64,000 nt of DNA from Deferribacteraceae bacterium V6Fe1. GTDB lineage: Bacteria > Chrysiogenota > Deferribacteres > Deferribacterales > Deferrivibrionaceae. This document shows positions 51,093-59,872 of this stretch, one piece after another. The translations under genes and the position numbers were made by a program. The notes beneath the pieces were generated by a model. The model made no database searches. It was not told the DNA's origin and was given only the letters and a program-made list of their open reading frames with translations. The stretch's first letter is position 1. Each line of letters opens with the position of its first letter. The stretch lies in NCBI GenBank assembly GCA_022813675.1, contig CP063375.1, positions 1,500,001-1,564,000 of the forward strand, read 5' to 3'.

Positions 51093-52731
51093 ATGTACTT
51101 GAAAAAAACTCGCTCTAAACAATATACTTACCTGCAAGTTGTAGAATCATATAGAGACGACAATGGTGTCCCAAGACATAAAGTACTATTTAATTTAGGC
51201 AGATTAGATATCCTAAAAAAAGACCCATCTTTTGCCACTGTAATAGATAAAATAAGAGAAGAGATTTCTGAATCTACTAAACCTGAGTTTAAAGATATAT
51301 CTGATGCTGATATAGTGAATTGGGGCTATAAGATATATGAGAAGCTCTGGAAGATGTTTGAGCTGGATAAGACACTTGATGATATACAGAAAAACAGTAA
51401 AGCCAGGTTTGATTTACAATCGAGTTGTTTCCGTATGGTAATAGAGCACTTATTAGAGCCTAAGAGTAAGCTTGGAGTTTATGCAAATCAGAATAGGTAT
51501 TACAATATTCCTGAAGTAGAGCTTCATCATTTTTATAGAAGCCTTGATATATTGTCAGAACATAAGGAGCTTTTAGAGGATAAATTATTTTATAAAAATT
51601 TTAGCGTATTTAATTTAAAAGTAGATATAGTTTTTTATGATGTAACGACCTTTTATTTTGAGAGTGTCAGGTCAGATAGTTTAAGAGAATTTGGCTTTAG
51701 TAAAGATGGTAAGTTTAATGAGGTACAGATTGTATTTGGTTTACTTGTTGATATGGAAGGTCGTCCTATTGGTTATGAACTATTTCCTGGGAATACTTTT
51801 GAGGGTAAGACCCTTGAGAAGGCATTATTTAAATTAAATGAACGATTTAATTTAAATAAAGTTATAATAGTTGCAGATAGGGGCTTAAACAGTAAGATTA
51901 ATTTAAAGCTGATAAAAGATAATGGATTTGATTATATAGTTGCAAGCAGACTAAAGAGTTTGCCATCAGATATTCAATCCGAGATATTTATGGATGAAGG
52001 TTACAATTTTATAAAATCGGATGAAGAGGATATTTTTAAATATAAGAGTATAGATTACAAGAATAAAGTTTCTTTGGGTAATGGTTCTGTAGCTGTTTTG
52101 GATGAGAAGTTAATAGTAACATATTCTTCTAAAAGGAGTAAGAAGGATAAAGCAGACAGGCAAAGACTTATAGACAAGGCTAATCATTTGCTTGAAAATG
52201 AATCATTGATAAAATCCTCTTTTAAGAGAGGTGGCAAGAAGTTTTTAAAGGAAGAATCCTCAAACAAAGAAAAATGTTATAAACTTGATGAGGCTGCGAT
52301 TGAGAAGGATGAGCGCTTTGATGGATATTATGGTATACAGACAAGTGAAACGAATTTATCTGAGATAGATGTAATAGATGCATATCACAATTTGTGGAAG
52401 ATAGAAGAATCTTTTAGAATAATGAAGAGTAATTAGAGGTACGTCCGATATTTCATTGGACGGAGAAGCGTATTAAAGGGCACTTTGTAGTTTGCTTTTA
52501 GCATTTTTACTTGAGAGGACATTGGAACATAAGCTTAGAACGGCTGATATAAAAGCATCATCGAGAGATGTAAGAAGTACAATTAACTCTATGAATTTTG
52601 CAAGATTTGAATCTAAGGGTCAGACTTATCTGCTTAAAACTAAATTTGGCAGTTTGGGCAGTCATATATTAAGAGCACTTAGAATCCCACCGCCTAAGAA
52701 TCTTTCCACCCCTGATGAGTTGAAATTTTAA
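51093..52731 (+). pseudogene. IS1634-family DDE transposase, two frameshifts
   Basis: First part, 51093-52436, encodes about 447 residues from MYLKKTRSKQYTYLQ; it carries DVTTFYF (first Asp), VADRGLNSK (second Asp) and KIEESFRIMK (Glu). After AAG AGT AAT the frame hits TAG. Adding one T at about 52432 restores an open frame (EVRPIFHWTEKRIKGHFVVCF), and adding another T in the TTTT run at about 52497 leads into the last 75 or so residues (LAFLLERTLEHKL... to the stop at 52731). Both lesions are missing Ts in T runs: real mutations, programmed shifts or sequencing error. Restored length would be about 546 aa. Confidence 0.85.
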
Positions 52732-52802
52732 TCTAAAAATCACCTGTAGTGACAAAATGTACAAACCTAAAATAATAAAATTATTATCTACAATTACTTA
52801 TA

Positions 52803-52824
52803 AAATCAAAGTGTCAAAGACAGG
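52803..52824. repeat. IS right terminal inverted repeat
   Basis: Complement reads CCTGTCTTTGACACTTTG...; the element ends at ...CAGG (52824), where the right copy of the direct repeat begins. Confidence 0.88.
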
Positions 52825-52881
52825 AAATATTATCGCACTGTTCAACATGATAAGTTAAATTATAATTATATTGGGGCTTGA
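52825..52881 (+). pseudogene. Duplicated 3' fragment of ferredoxin-nitroreductase gene
   Basis: Last 18 codons and stop of the gene at 49921-50739, copied by the target duplication; not expressed as a protein. Confidence 0.9.
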
Positions 52882-53048
52882 GCAAGCCCCGTAAGCTTTT
52901 TAAAACCGCCTAAATATTAAAACTATTATAATGTATTCTTTCTGGTTTGAATCTGTCTACCGGAAAGCCACTTTTTGGGGAATATCCCAAAACTATAAGC
53001 CCAAGTGGGATAATATTTTCAGGCAATTTAAAATAATTTTTAAAATCT
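52825..53048. repeat. 224-bp direct repeat, right copy (target duplication of IS)
   Basis: Identical by eye to 50683-50906, offset 2142 bp. Holds a 57-bp duplicate of the ferredoxin-nitroreductase 3' end (52825-52881), a second copy of the hairpin (52873-52890) and the true 3' end of the nitroreductase at 52910. Confidence 0.95.
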
Positions 53049-53425
53049 TTTACCCTCTCCTCTGTTGGGTAAATTCCGCACCAAACAGTTTGCAAGTTTA
53101 GCGCAGGGGCAGCTGTCAATATATTCATTATGGCGGCAGAGCAGTCTTGCACCCAATACCCTTTATATTTTTCCAAAGATGTATCACCTAAGACAACTAT
53201 ACAAACTGGTGCATCGTATAGCATTTTAGCATACGGGTGCATGTCGGCAATTTCATTTTTTAGTTTTTTGTCATTAACAACTATAAAGTGCCATGGCTGC
53301 TGATTGCCGGCTGAAGGTGCACACATTGCAAGTCTAAGCAACTCTTCTATCTTTTCATTTTCTACATTAGTTGACTCAAATTGCCTGATACTTCTTCTTG
53401 TTTTGATAGCAGTTAATACATCCAT
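52910..53425 (-). CDS. Nitroreductase-family flavoprotein
   Basis: 171 aa FMN-dependent oxidoreductase. RRSIRQFE near residues 10-17 and APSAGNQQPWHFIVV near 36-50 are FMN-site motifs; GIYPTEERVKDFKN and PLGLIVLGYSP mark the C-terminus. Short form without ferredoxin domain. RBS AAGGAGG before the ATG. The C-terminal 45 codons lie in the right copy of the direct repeat; the reading frame is whole. Confidence 0.92.
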   Translation of the reverse strand: MDVLTAIKTRRSIRQFESTNVENEKIEELLRLAMCAPSAGNQQPWHFIVVNDKKLKNEIADMHPYAKMLYDAPVCIVVLGDTSLEKYKGYWVQDCSAAIMNILTAAPALNLQTVWCGIYPTEERVKDFKNYFKLPENIIPLGLIVLGYSPKSGFPVDRFKPERIHYNSFNI

Positions 53426-53459
53426 TGAAACCTCCTTTGAAAAGTAAATTTAATCTTCT

Positions 53460-53488
53460 ATAATATGTATTCTTAGGATGAAGTGCAA
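53460..53488 (-). promoter_or_regulatory. Promoter of nitroreductase gene
   Basis: On the minus strand TTGCAC (53488-53483), 17-bp spacer, TATTAT (53465-53460), 35 bp before the ATG. Confidence 0.6.
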
Positions 53489-53625
53489 GGTTATATGTTT
53501 CATAAAAAGCTGTTAAAAAATATAATCAGCCTGTTTTTAGATATGGAATTAATAATAATTGTGTTATAAAAAACTGCGATACATTAATTAACTGTTTACT
53601 TTATAAATAAAAAATTAATTTACTA

Positions 53626-53652
53626 TTGACAAATTTATATATTATTTATAAA
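53626..53652 (+). promoter_or_regulatory. Candidate promoter of acetate permease gene
   Basis: TTGACA (53626-53631) with TATAAA at 53647-53652 (15-bp spacer, shorter than ideal) in a very AT-rich stretch; the gene follows at 53689. Confidence 0.45.
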
Positions 53653-53688
53653 ACATTTTTTGTTTTTAATGAACAATAAGGAGGATGT

Positions 53689-54342
53689 ATGGGTAAAACG
53701 TTAAGTACTCATGTAGATTCAAAAGGAAACCAATATGTGCAAGAGGGTGTTGCAAGGGGGGCTATGATTGCCGAAACTATCATTAAGGATACCACCGCAA
53801 ATCCTGCACCTCTTGGTTTGATGGGGTTCGGATTAACCACTATTCTTTTGAATATGCACAACGTTGGTTTGTTTGGGATAAGCAGTATGATATTGGCTAT
53901 GGGGATTTTTTATGGCGGTTTAGCTCAAATTATTGCCGGTGTTATGGAGTGGAAAAAGAGAAATACTTTTGGAACCGTTGCATTTACCTCTTATGGACTA
54001 TTTTGGATTAGCTTAGTATTTATTATTATGCTTCCTGAGTTGGGGGTTGCAAAAAAACCGACAGGTACTGAGATGTCAGCATATCTTTTTATGTGGGGTG
54101 CTTTTTCTACAATTTTGTGGATAGGTACTTTTAAAGTAAATAAAGCTTTGATGATTGTTTTTTCGTTGTTGGTAGTTTTATTTATGCTTTTGGCTTATGC
54201 TGATGCAACGGGCAGTCATACTGCTAAACTTATTGCCGGATATGAGGGGATAGTTTGCGGTATAAGTGCAATATACACAGGTGCTGCTCAAATTATTAAC
54301 GAGATGTACGGCAGAGCAGTTTTACCAATAGGAGAGTTTTAG
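53689..54342 (+). CDS. satP: GPR1/FUN34/YaaH-family acetate uptake transporter
   Basis: 217 aa membrane protein with six hydrophobic helices. Signature [18 protein letters not shown] near 41-58 (the NPAPLGL motif defines the family), and [18 protein letters not shown] near 84-101. Probably takes up acetate or succinate with protons or as a channel. RBS AAGGAGG. Alone on its transcript as judged by flanking gaps. Confidence 0.93.
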   Translation: MGKTLSTHVDSKGNQYVQEGVARGAMIAETIIKDTTANPAPLGLMGFGLTTILLNMHNVGLFGISSMILAMGIFYGGLAQIIAGVMEWKKRNTFGTVAFTSYGLFWISLVFIIMLPELGVAKKPTGTEMSAYLFMWGAFSTILWIGTFKVNKALMIVFSLLVVLFMLLAYADATGSHTAKLIAGYEGIVCGISAIYTGAAQIINEMYGRAVLPIGEF

Positions 54343-54389
54343 TAATTATGATTTTTTGGAGAAAAAATATGTATGCGGACAAAAAAATC

Positions 54390-54418
54390 TTGACTTTATC
54401 TTATCGAGTTGCTATTAA
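54390..54418 (+). promoter_or_regulatory. rpsT promoter
   Basis: TTGACT (54390-54395), 17-bp spacer, TATTAA (54413-54418), 34 bp before the rpsT ATG. Confidence 0.65.
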
Positions 54419-54452
54419 TTACAGCTCAATTTAGAAAAATATGAGGTGTTAA

Positions 54453-54722
54453 ATGGCGCATACATTGTCAGCTAAAAAAAGAATTAGGCAGTCTGAAAAG
54501 AAAAGACTTAGAAACAAGGCTTACAAATCTAAGATGAGAACACTTACTAAGAAGTTTGTTGCTGCAGTTAATAGTGGCGATTTGAGTGTTGCTGAGGAAA
54601 GTTTTAAAACTGTTTCCAGGGAAATCTTAAAAATTTCTACTAAAGGTGTTATTCATAAAAATCAGGCTGCAAGAAGAGTATCAAGACTTGCAAAAAAGTT
54701 AAATTCTCTAAAATCCGCATAA
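54453..54722 (+). CDS. rpsT: 30S ribosomal protein S20
   Basis: 89 aa basic, helical 16S rRNA-binding protein. Start MAHTLSAKKRIRQSEKKRLRN and GVIHKNQAARRVSRLAKKLN are characteristic. Monocistronic, with its own promoter and terminator. RBS GAGGTG. Confidence 0.97.
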   Translation: MAHTLSAKKRIRQSEKKRLRNKAYKSKMRTLTKKFVAAVNSGDLSVAEESFKTVSREILKISTKGVIHKNQAARRVSRLAKKLNSLKSA

Positions 54723-54750
54723 AAAAGGGGCTTTAAGCCCCTTTTCTTTT
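54723..54750. terminator. Bidirectional terminator between rpsT and oxidoreductase gene
   Basis: Stem AAAAGGGGCT / AGCCCCTTTT (54723-54732 with 54736-54745), TTA loop; T-rich tail on the plus strand and A-rich upstream, so it can act on both convergent genes. Confidence 0.85.
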
Positions 54751-55732
54751 ATAGTTTAACGACAACTCTACCTGCGATTTGTCCTTTCAATATTAAGTCT
54801 ATTTTATCGGATAATTCTTCCAAATTGACTTCTTGATATATGTTTTGTACAAAATCTTTGTTCCATCTTTGAGAAATATTCTTCCAGACGTTTTCTTTTG
54901 TTTCTATTGGCTGCTCTACTGAGTCTATCCCTAAAAGATTTACGCCCCTTAAAATGAATGGAAAAACGGTAAGATTTAATTCGTGTGACTTCGTTAGTCC
55001 ACATGTCGTGGCAGAACAGCCATATTTGAGTGATTTTATCGCAGTAACAAGTATATTGCCGCCAACTGTGTCGACAACTCCGCCCCATCTTGGTCTTAGC
55101 ATCGGTTTGCCGCTTTCATCATCTATTTCATTTCTATCGATAATTTGTGAAGCTCCAAGGGATTTAAGCAATGCCTCTTTGTCTTTTTTCCCAGTGGCAG
55201 CCACAACATTATACCCGGACGCAGCAAGCATTGCAACAGCCATTGAGCCTACTCCACCTGTTGCACCTGTGACGAGGATTTCTCCGCTTTCCTGAGTGAG
55301 TCCGTATTTTTCAAGCTGAATAATAGACAATGCAGCAGTAAAACCGGCGGTGCCAAATATCATAGAGTCTTTTAAAGTGAGATTATCCGGTTTTTTGATA
55401 ATCCACGATGCAGGTACGCTTATATATTGTCCAAACCCTCCCGGCGTATTCATGCCCAAATCATATCCAGTGACTATCACCTCTTCACCCTCTTTAAACC
55501 TGTCGGAGTTACTTTTGTATACTATCCCTGCAGCATCAATTCCAGGAGTATGCGGATAATTTTTAGTTACCCCTTTATTGCCAATAGCCGACAGTGCATC
55601 TTTGTAGTTTAAGGAAGAGTATTTTACGTTAATTATTACATCATTTTTTGGCAAGTCGTGAATGTCTCGTTCTTCGATTCTTCTGATATATTTACCATTT
55701 TCCTCACTTACTATCATAGCGTTAAATTTCAT
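54749..55732 (-). CDS. YhdH/AcuI-type NADPH-dependent quinone/acrylyl-CoA reductase
   Basis: 327 aa zinc-free medium-chain dehydrogenase. NYKDALSAIG (about 42-51), HTPGIDAAGIV (about 61-71), nucleotide site VTGATGGVGSMAVAMLAASGY (core TGATGGVG, about 154-161) and LRGVNLLGIDSVE. E. coli YhdH and AcuI reduce acrylyl-CoA; the substrate here is not known. RBS AAGGAGG. Divergent from the cupin gene. Confidence 0.9.
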   Translation of the reverse strand: MKFNAMIVSEENGKYIRRIEERDIHDLPKNDVIINVKYSSLNYKDALSAIGNKGVTKNYPHTPGIDAAGIVYKSNSDRFKEGEEVIVTGYDLGMNTPGGFGQYISVPASWIIKKPDNLTLKDSMIFGTAGFTAALSIIQLEKYGLTQESGEILVTGATGGVGSMAVAMLAASGYNVVAATGKKDKEALLKSLGASQIIDRNEIDDESGKPMLRPRWGGVVDTVGGNILVTAIKSLKYGCSATTCGLTKSHELNLTVFPFILRGVNLLGIDSVEQPIETKENVWKNISQRWNKDFVQNIYQEVNLEELSDKIDLILKGQIAGRVVVKL

Positions 55733-55762
55733 AAGTTCCTCCTTTTATTTTTTTTGAAATGT

Positions 55763-55791
55763 ATTATAATTGTAGTTTAAAAAAAGTTTAA
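55763..55791 (-). promoter_or_regulatory. Overlapping divergent promoter, oxidoreductase/cupin genes
   Basis: Minus strand: TTAAAC (55791-55786), 17-bp spacer, TATAAT (55768-55763). The palindromic ATTATAAT also gives a plus-strand TATAAT at 55765-55770, though without a good -35. Confidence 0.5.
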
Positions 55792-55815
55792 TTTCAACAA
55801 CAACAGGAGGCTATT

Positions 55816-56163
55816 ATGTTTTTAGGTCATGAGAAAGATGTTGAGAAAATAAGATACGATGGCGACAATATTAAGAGTGTAATAAAGCAGTCACTAATTG
55901 GACCGGATCAAGGTTGGGATGGTCATGTAATGCGGCTATTTACCGTTGAGGAAGGTGGTTTTACCCCGAGGCATTCTCATCCATGGCCACATATAAACTA
56001 TGTGGTTAGTGGTAAAGGGACACTTTATTTAAGTGGTAAAGAGTATGAGATTAGTGCCGGCTCAATAGCGTATGTCCCTAATAATACCGCTCATCAGTTT
56101 ATGGCAAATAAGGGTGAAACTATTAAATTTATCTGCATTGTCCCAGAGGAAGGTGATAAGTAA
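55816..56163 (+). CDS. Cupin-domain protein
   Basis: 115 aa single cupin barrel. Motif 1: [19 protein letters not shown] with His residues suited to metal binding; motif 2: [14 protein letters not shown]. Small metal-binding or sensory enzyme of unknown substrate. RBS AGGAGG. Followed by the ZIP transporter 2 bp later, so probably one transcript. Confidence 0.88.
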   Translation: MFLGHEKDVEKIRYDGDNIKSVIKQSLIGPDQGWDGHVMRLFTVEEGGFTPRHSHPWPHINYVVSGKGTLYLSGKEYEISAGSIAYVPNNTAHQFMANKGETIKFICIVPEEGDK

Positions 56164-56165
56164 GT

Positions 56166-56972
56166 ATGTTTGAGTATTTTTTGAGTTTGCCACATACTGC
56201 TCAGGCGCTTTTGGCGACACTTTTTACATGGTTTTTAACTGCTCTTGGGGCAGCAATGGTTTTCTTTTTTAAGACAATTAATAAGAGAATTTTAAATCTG
56301 ATGCTTGGATTTGCTTCAGGTGTAATGATTGCCGCAAGTTTCTGGTCGTTACTTGCTCCTGCAATTACAATGGTTGAGGAAGAAGGTGGAATCATTTGGT
56401 TGCCTCCGGTAATTGGATTTTTATCAGGTGGGGCTTTTTTATGGATAGTTGATAAATTTTTACCTCATATGCATATGGATAAACAGGAGAGTGAAGGGGT
56501 TAAAACATCTTTACAGCGAAGTGTTTTACTTGTTTTGGCAATTACTTTGCACAATATTCCTGAAGGACTTGCAGTAGGGGTTGCCTTTGGTGCTGTCGGA
56601 AATGGTTTAACATCCGCCTCAATTGGTGGAGCAATAGCCCTTGCAATAGGTATCGGTATTCAAAATTTTCCTGAAGGGGCAGCTGTTTCTGTCCCACTAA
56701 GGAGAGAAGGTTTTAGTAGATTTAAAAGTTTTATGTATGGTCAGGCTTCAGGTATTGTAGAGCCTATAGCAGGTGTGGTAGGGGCTTTTGCTGTAGTGCT
56801 GATGAAACCTATTTTACCTTATGCTTTATCATTTGCTGCGGGGGCAATGATTTATGTCGTAGTAGAAGAGCTTATTCCGGAGTCCCAATTTGGCGATGAA
56901 ATAGACTTGTCAACAATAGGAGCTATGATTGGTTTTGCCGTAATGATGACTCTTGATGTTGCCTTAGGTTAA
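56166..56972 (+). CDS. ZIP-family metal transporter
   Basis: 268 aa, about eight hydrophobic helices. Metal-site helices: [16 protein letters not shown] (TM4) and [18 protein letters not shown] (TM5), close to ZupT/GufA. A short His/Met segment (PHMHMD) lies in the loop before TM4. Likely imports zinc, iron or other divalent metal. Paired with the cupin gene. Confidence 0.93.
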   Translation: MFEYFLSLPHTAQALLATLFTWFLTALGAAMVFFFKTINKRILNLMLGFASGVMIAASFWSLLAPAITMVEEEGGIIWLPPVIGFLSGGAFLWIVDKFLPHMHMDKQESEGVKTSLQRSVLLVLAITLHNIPEGLAVGVAFGAVGNGLTSASIGGAIALAIGIGIQNFPEGAAVSVPLRREGFSRFKSFMYGQASGIVEPIAGVVGAFAVVLMKPILPYALSFAAGAMIYVVVEELIPESQFGDEIDLSTIGAMIGFAVMMTLDVALG

Positions 56973-57034
56973 GTTTAGTTGAAAATAGTTTAAAAATATG
57001 TTATGTGTGCAAAATTTTTTGGAGGAATCAGTTT

Positions 57035-58285
57035 ATGGTGGATAAGAAATTGCCTTTTACTAAAGAGCAGATTGAGAGAATAATTGAAAAATATCCTACA
57101 CCTTTTCACATTTACGATGAAAAGGGGATTAGGGAAAATGCTAAAAGATTAAAAAAGGCTTTTAGTTGGAATGATGGATTTAAGGAATATTTTGCAGTTA
57201 AGGCAACACCTAATCCATATATTTTAAAACTCTTAAAAGAGGAAGGATTTGGGGCCGACTGCAGTTCAATGGCTGAACTTATTTTGTCTGAAAAGGTAGG
57301 GATTGTTGGAGAAAACATTATGTTTACTTCTAACGAGACACCTGAGTATGAATATGTCAAGGCTAAACAGTTGGGGGCTATAATTAATTTGGACGATATT
57401 ACTCATATCGATTTTGTAGATAAAGTTTGTGGACTTCCTGAGCTAATCTGTTTTAGGTACAACCCTGGTCCTCTTAAAGGTGGTAATGCTATTATTGGCA
57501 AGCCTGAAGAAGCTAAATATGGGTTTACAAAGGAGCAATTGTTTGAGGGTTATAAGATTTGTAAAGAGAGAGGAGTAAAGAGATTTGGGTTACATACGAT
57601 GGTGGCATCTAATGAACTTGATCCTGAATATTTTGTAGATACTGTAAATATGCTCCTTGATGTTGCTCATGAGATTACAAATGAAGTTGGGATAAAGTTT
57701 GAATTTATCAATATGGGTGGTGGTATCGGTATCCCTTATAGACCTGAACAAAATCCTGTTGATTTGGAGTATGTTGGAAATAAAATTGAAGATTTATTTG
57801 ATAAAAAGGTAAAAGGTACAAAGCTTGACCCTTTAAAGCTTTATATGGAAAACGGCAGGATGATTACAGGACCTTACGGTTATCTTGTAACCAAAGCTAT
57901 TCATAAAAAGGACATTTATAAGAAATATATCGGTGTTGATGCCAGTATGGCAAATCTTATGAGGCCTGGTATGTATGGTGCATATCATCATATTACTGTG
58001 CTTGGCAAAGAGAATGAGCCTAAAGATATGGTATACGATGTAGTTGGTTCATTGTGTGAAAATAATGATAAGTTTGCTATTGATAGAAATTTGCCTGAAA
58101 TAGAAAGAGGCGATATTATTGTAATACATGATGCAGGTGCACATGGACATGCAATGGGCTTTAATTATAACGGTAAACTAAGGTCTGCAGAACTTTTGCT
58201 TAAAGAGGATGGAGGTGTAGAGCTTATCAGAAGGGCAGAAACAATAGATGACCTTTTTGCTACCTTAGATTTTTCAAGATTATAA
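57035..58285 (+). CDS. lysA: Diaminopimelate decarboxylase
   Basis: PLP enzyme making lysine from meso-diaminopimelate, 416 aa. PLP lysine in EYFAVKATPNPYIL (about residue 55), GGGIGIPYRPEQNP near 230, ENGRMITGPYG near 280, and AGAHGHAMGFNYN near 366. The EPGR motif of ordinary LysA is ENGR here, so a related decarboxylase is possible. ATG 57035 has GGAGGAATC upstream at 57021; an earlier in-frame ATG at 57005 is less likely. Confidence 0.85.
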   Translation: MVDKKLPFTKEQIERIIEKYPTPFHIYDEKGIRENAKRLKKAFSWNDGFKEYFAVKATPNPYILKLLKEEGFGADCSSMAELILSEKVGIVGENIMFTSNETPEYEYVKAKQLGAIINLDDITHIDFVDKVCGLPELICFRYNPGPLKGGNAIIGKPEEAKYGFTKEQLFEGYKICKERGVKRFGLHTMVASNELDPEYFVDTVNMLLDVAHEITNEVGIKFEFINMGGGIGIPYRPEQNPVDLEYVGNKIEDLFDKKVKGTKLDPLKLYMENGRMITGPYGYLVTKAIHKKDIYKKYIGVDASMANLMRPGMYGAYHHITVLGKENEPKDMVYDVVGSLCENNDKFAIDRNLPEIERGDIIVIHDAGAHGHAMGFNYNGKLRSAELLLKEDGGVELIRRAETIDDLFATLDFSRL

Positions 58286-58288
58286 CAA

Positions 58289-58314
58289 AAAAGGGGCTGA
58301 GTTTAGCCCCTTAA
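58289..58314. terminator. Bidirectional terminator between lysA and thioesterase gene
   Basis: Stem AAGGGGCT (58291-58298) / AGCCCCTT (58305-58312), 6-nt loop. The minus-strand tail is TTTTTTGTTA, the plus-strand tail TTAATTTA. Overlaps the thioesterase stop codon. Confidence 0.82.
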
Positions 58315-59037
58315 TTTATATTCTCCGGTACAGAAATCTATATCATCTTTAATTAGAAATTTGCCTGTTTTATCTTGTTCAGAAAGTATAATATTTACAG
58401 ACTTATACGATTGAGGTATCTCTTTTAAAAATTGACAAGATATTGACTCTATAAATGGTAATTCCCCTTTAAAATTAAAAAGTCCTGTTTGAAGGTAATT
58501 GAAATAAGCAGTATTGTTTACATGCTCATTAGAGTCAAAATCGGAATATCTAAGTGTAATTTTATCAGAAAATGATATATTCCCATCAAAATCAAACTTC
58601 TTTTTTTGAAGACTCTCAAAGTTTGGTTTAATAGTAAGAGAATTGTATTTTTCAATTATCTCACTTGGAATTTTTACTATTTTTCGCTTTCCTAAATCAA
58701 TAAAATACCAAACAGATGTAGCTTTTGCAAAGACCATACCGTCTTTTTTTAATTCAAAATCTCTTGTAGCAGTGAAACCTTTTGCTCCAAGTGACCATGT
58801 TACTATTTCAATCTCATCTCCAAAAGTGGGTAAATCGGATATTTCGATCTGTAATTTAGCCAAAATCCATGTGTAGCCTAAGCTTTTTAAAAACTCAGTC
58901 CCGTTGCCAACCTGTTCGGAGTGAGTGACAGCGGCATATTGAAGATAACTAAAAATTGAATCGATTCTTAAGTTTAAGTTTTTATCAACCTCATTGTAGT
59001 TGACTTTATGTTTAAATTTGATTTTTTTATTTTCCAT
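58303..59037 (-). CDS. Acyl-ACP thioesterase (FatA/FatB-like, double hotdog)
   Basis: 244 aa. Two hotdog halves (about 8-135 and 155-240). The second carries the catalytic pattern RYSDFDSNEHVNNTAYFNYL with Asn-x-His; the first has LNLRIDSIFSYLQYAAVTH. Would release fatty acid from acyl-ACP; in bacteria such genes are sporadic. ATG 59037 preferred over TTG 59052, overlapping the hemerythrin gene by 11 bp, so probably translationally coupled to it. Confidence 0.87.
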   Translation of the reverse strand: MENKKIKFKHKVNYNEVDKNLNLRIDSIFSYLQYAAVTHSEQVGNGTEFLKSLGYTWILAKLQIEISDLPTFGDEIEIVTWSLGAKGFTATRDFELKKDGMVFAKATSVWYFIDLGKRKIVKIPSEIIEKYNSLTIKPNFESLQKKKFDFDGNISFSDKITLRYSDFDSNEHVNNTAYFNYLQTGLFNFKGELPFIESISCQFLKEIPQSYKSVNIILSEQDKTGKFLIKDDIDFCTGEYKLRG

Positions 59038-59788
59038 GATAAAAATCTGCAAATTTTTTGTCTGAGCCGAGAATGTGTTTTATTAACCATTCGTTAAGCC
59101 CTAAAAATATCTCCTCGATTAGTTCAGTATTTTTTTCGCCAACCTGATCTTTGATACTTAATACTGTTTGCTTGAATTTGGTATGCTCTTTAATATGGTT
59201 TGAAGTTTCAGGATAGTTTACTTCTTTCATCAATTTTTCTTCATCACTAAAATGCTTGTCAGTATATTTTTCAAGGTAATTCACAGCCTTGAGAGTTTCT
59301 TCTTTTGATGCGTTATCCATTATTTTAGCTACAAATTTATCAATGAAAACAAATAGCGACTTATGTTGAGCATCTATTAATTTAATGCCTAAAGAGAGGT
59401 TTTTCAAAAAAACTGTTTTGTTTAGAAAGGGGAGAAAAGTATTATCTAGTTCTAAGAAGCATGAGTCAATGTATTTTTCAAGTGCTTGCTGTAACCTAAT
59501 TTTTAAATCATCCTTAAAACCATAAAGTTCTGCTTCCAGATAGATATCATTCAGGGTCTTAATACACTCATCAGTATAATCCCTATATATTTCACTGTTT
59601 TCAAAGCTGTATCTAGTCATTAAATTCCACAAAAACTTGTGGAAATTTTTGAGCTCATTGATGAGAGCTTTTATCTCATCCAACCTAATGGTACCAATGT
59701 CTTTACTTGCTATGAATTCGACTTTCCTACATAAAGCTTCGTAAGTTTCGGTAAATAATTCTACTTTTAATATATTTTCTTCAGTCAT
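59027..59788 (-). CDS. Hemerythrin-domain protein with unknown N-terminal region
   Basis: 253 aa. C-terminal hemerythrin domain (about 128-250) with the di-iron ligand pattern: IDAQHKSLFVFID, YTDKHFSDEEKLM, YPETSNHIKEHTKF. The N-terminal 125 residues are helical and unassigned; no transmembrane or methyl-acceptor domain. Possible oxygen or NO sensing or storage. RBS GAAGG before the ATG at 59788. Confidence 0.88.
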   Translation of the reverse strand: MTEENILKVELFTETYEALCRKVEFIASKDIGTIRLDEIKALINELKNFHKFLWNLMTRYSFENSEIYRDYTDECIKTLNDIYLEAELYGFKDDLKIRLQQALEKYIDSCFLELDNTFLPFLNKTVFLKNLSLGIKLIDAQHKSLFVFIDKFVAKIMDNASKEETLKAVNYLEKYTDKHFSDEEKLMKEVNYPETSNHIKEHTKFKQTVLSIKDQVGEKNTELIEEIFLGLNEWLIKHILGSDKKFADFYHGK

Positions 59789-59872
59789 TTGTATATACCT
59801 TCATATTGAAATATTGGGAAGATTATATTATTATTCGTTCAGTAGTCAATATTTTAATTAAAAGGTTTAATT

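Larger units (their letters stand above)
50907..52824 (+). mobile_element. IS1634/IS1549-type insertion sequence (1918 bp)
   Basis: Ends are imperfect inverted repeats: 50907-50928 against the complement of 52803-52824, with 19 of 22 positions matching; both begin CCTG, then share CTTTGACACTTT. One transposase reading frame, now broken. Flanked by a perfect 224-bp direct repeat. Members of this IS group (IS1634 of Mycoplasma mycoides, IS1549 of Mycobacterium smegmatis) are known for long, variable target duplications, which agrees with what is seen here. Non-coding stretch 50740-51092 holds the duplication and the IS left end. Confidence 0.92.

Noticed and set aside
50683-53048. 224-bp repeats as an older segmental duplication or a composite transposon
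   Set aside because: Both copies end exactly at the IS inverted repeats, and the unique sequence resumes at the outer ends; a target duplication explains this with one event.
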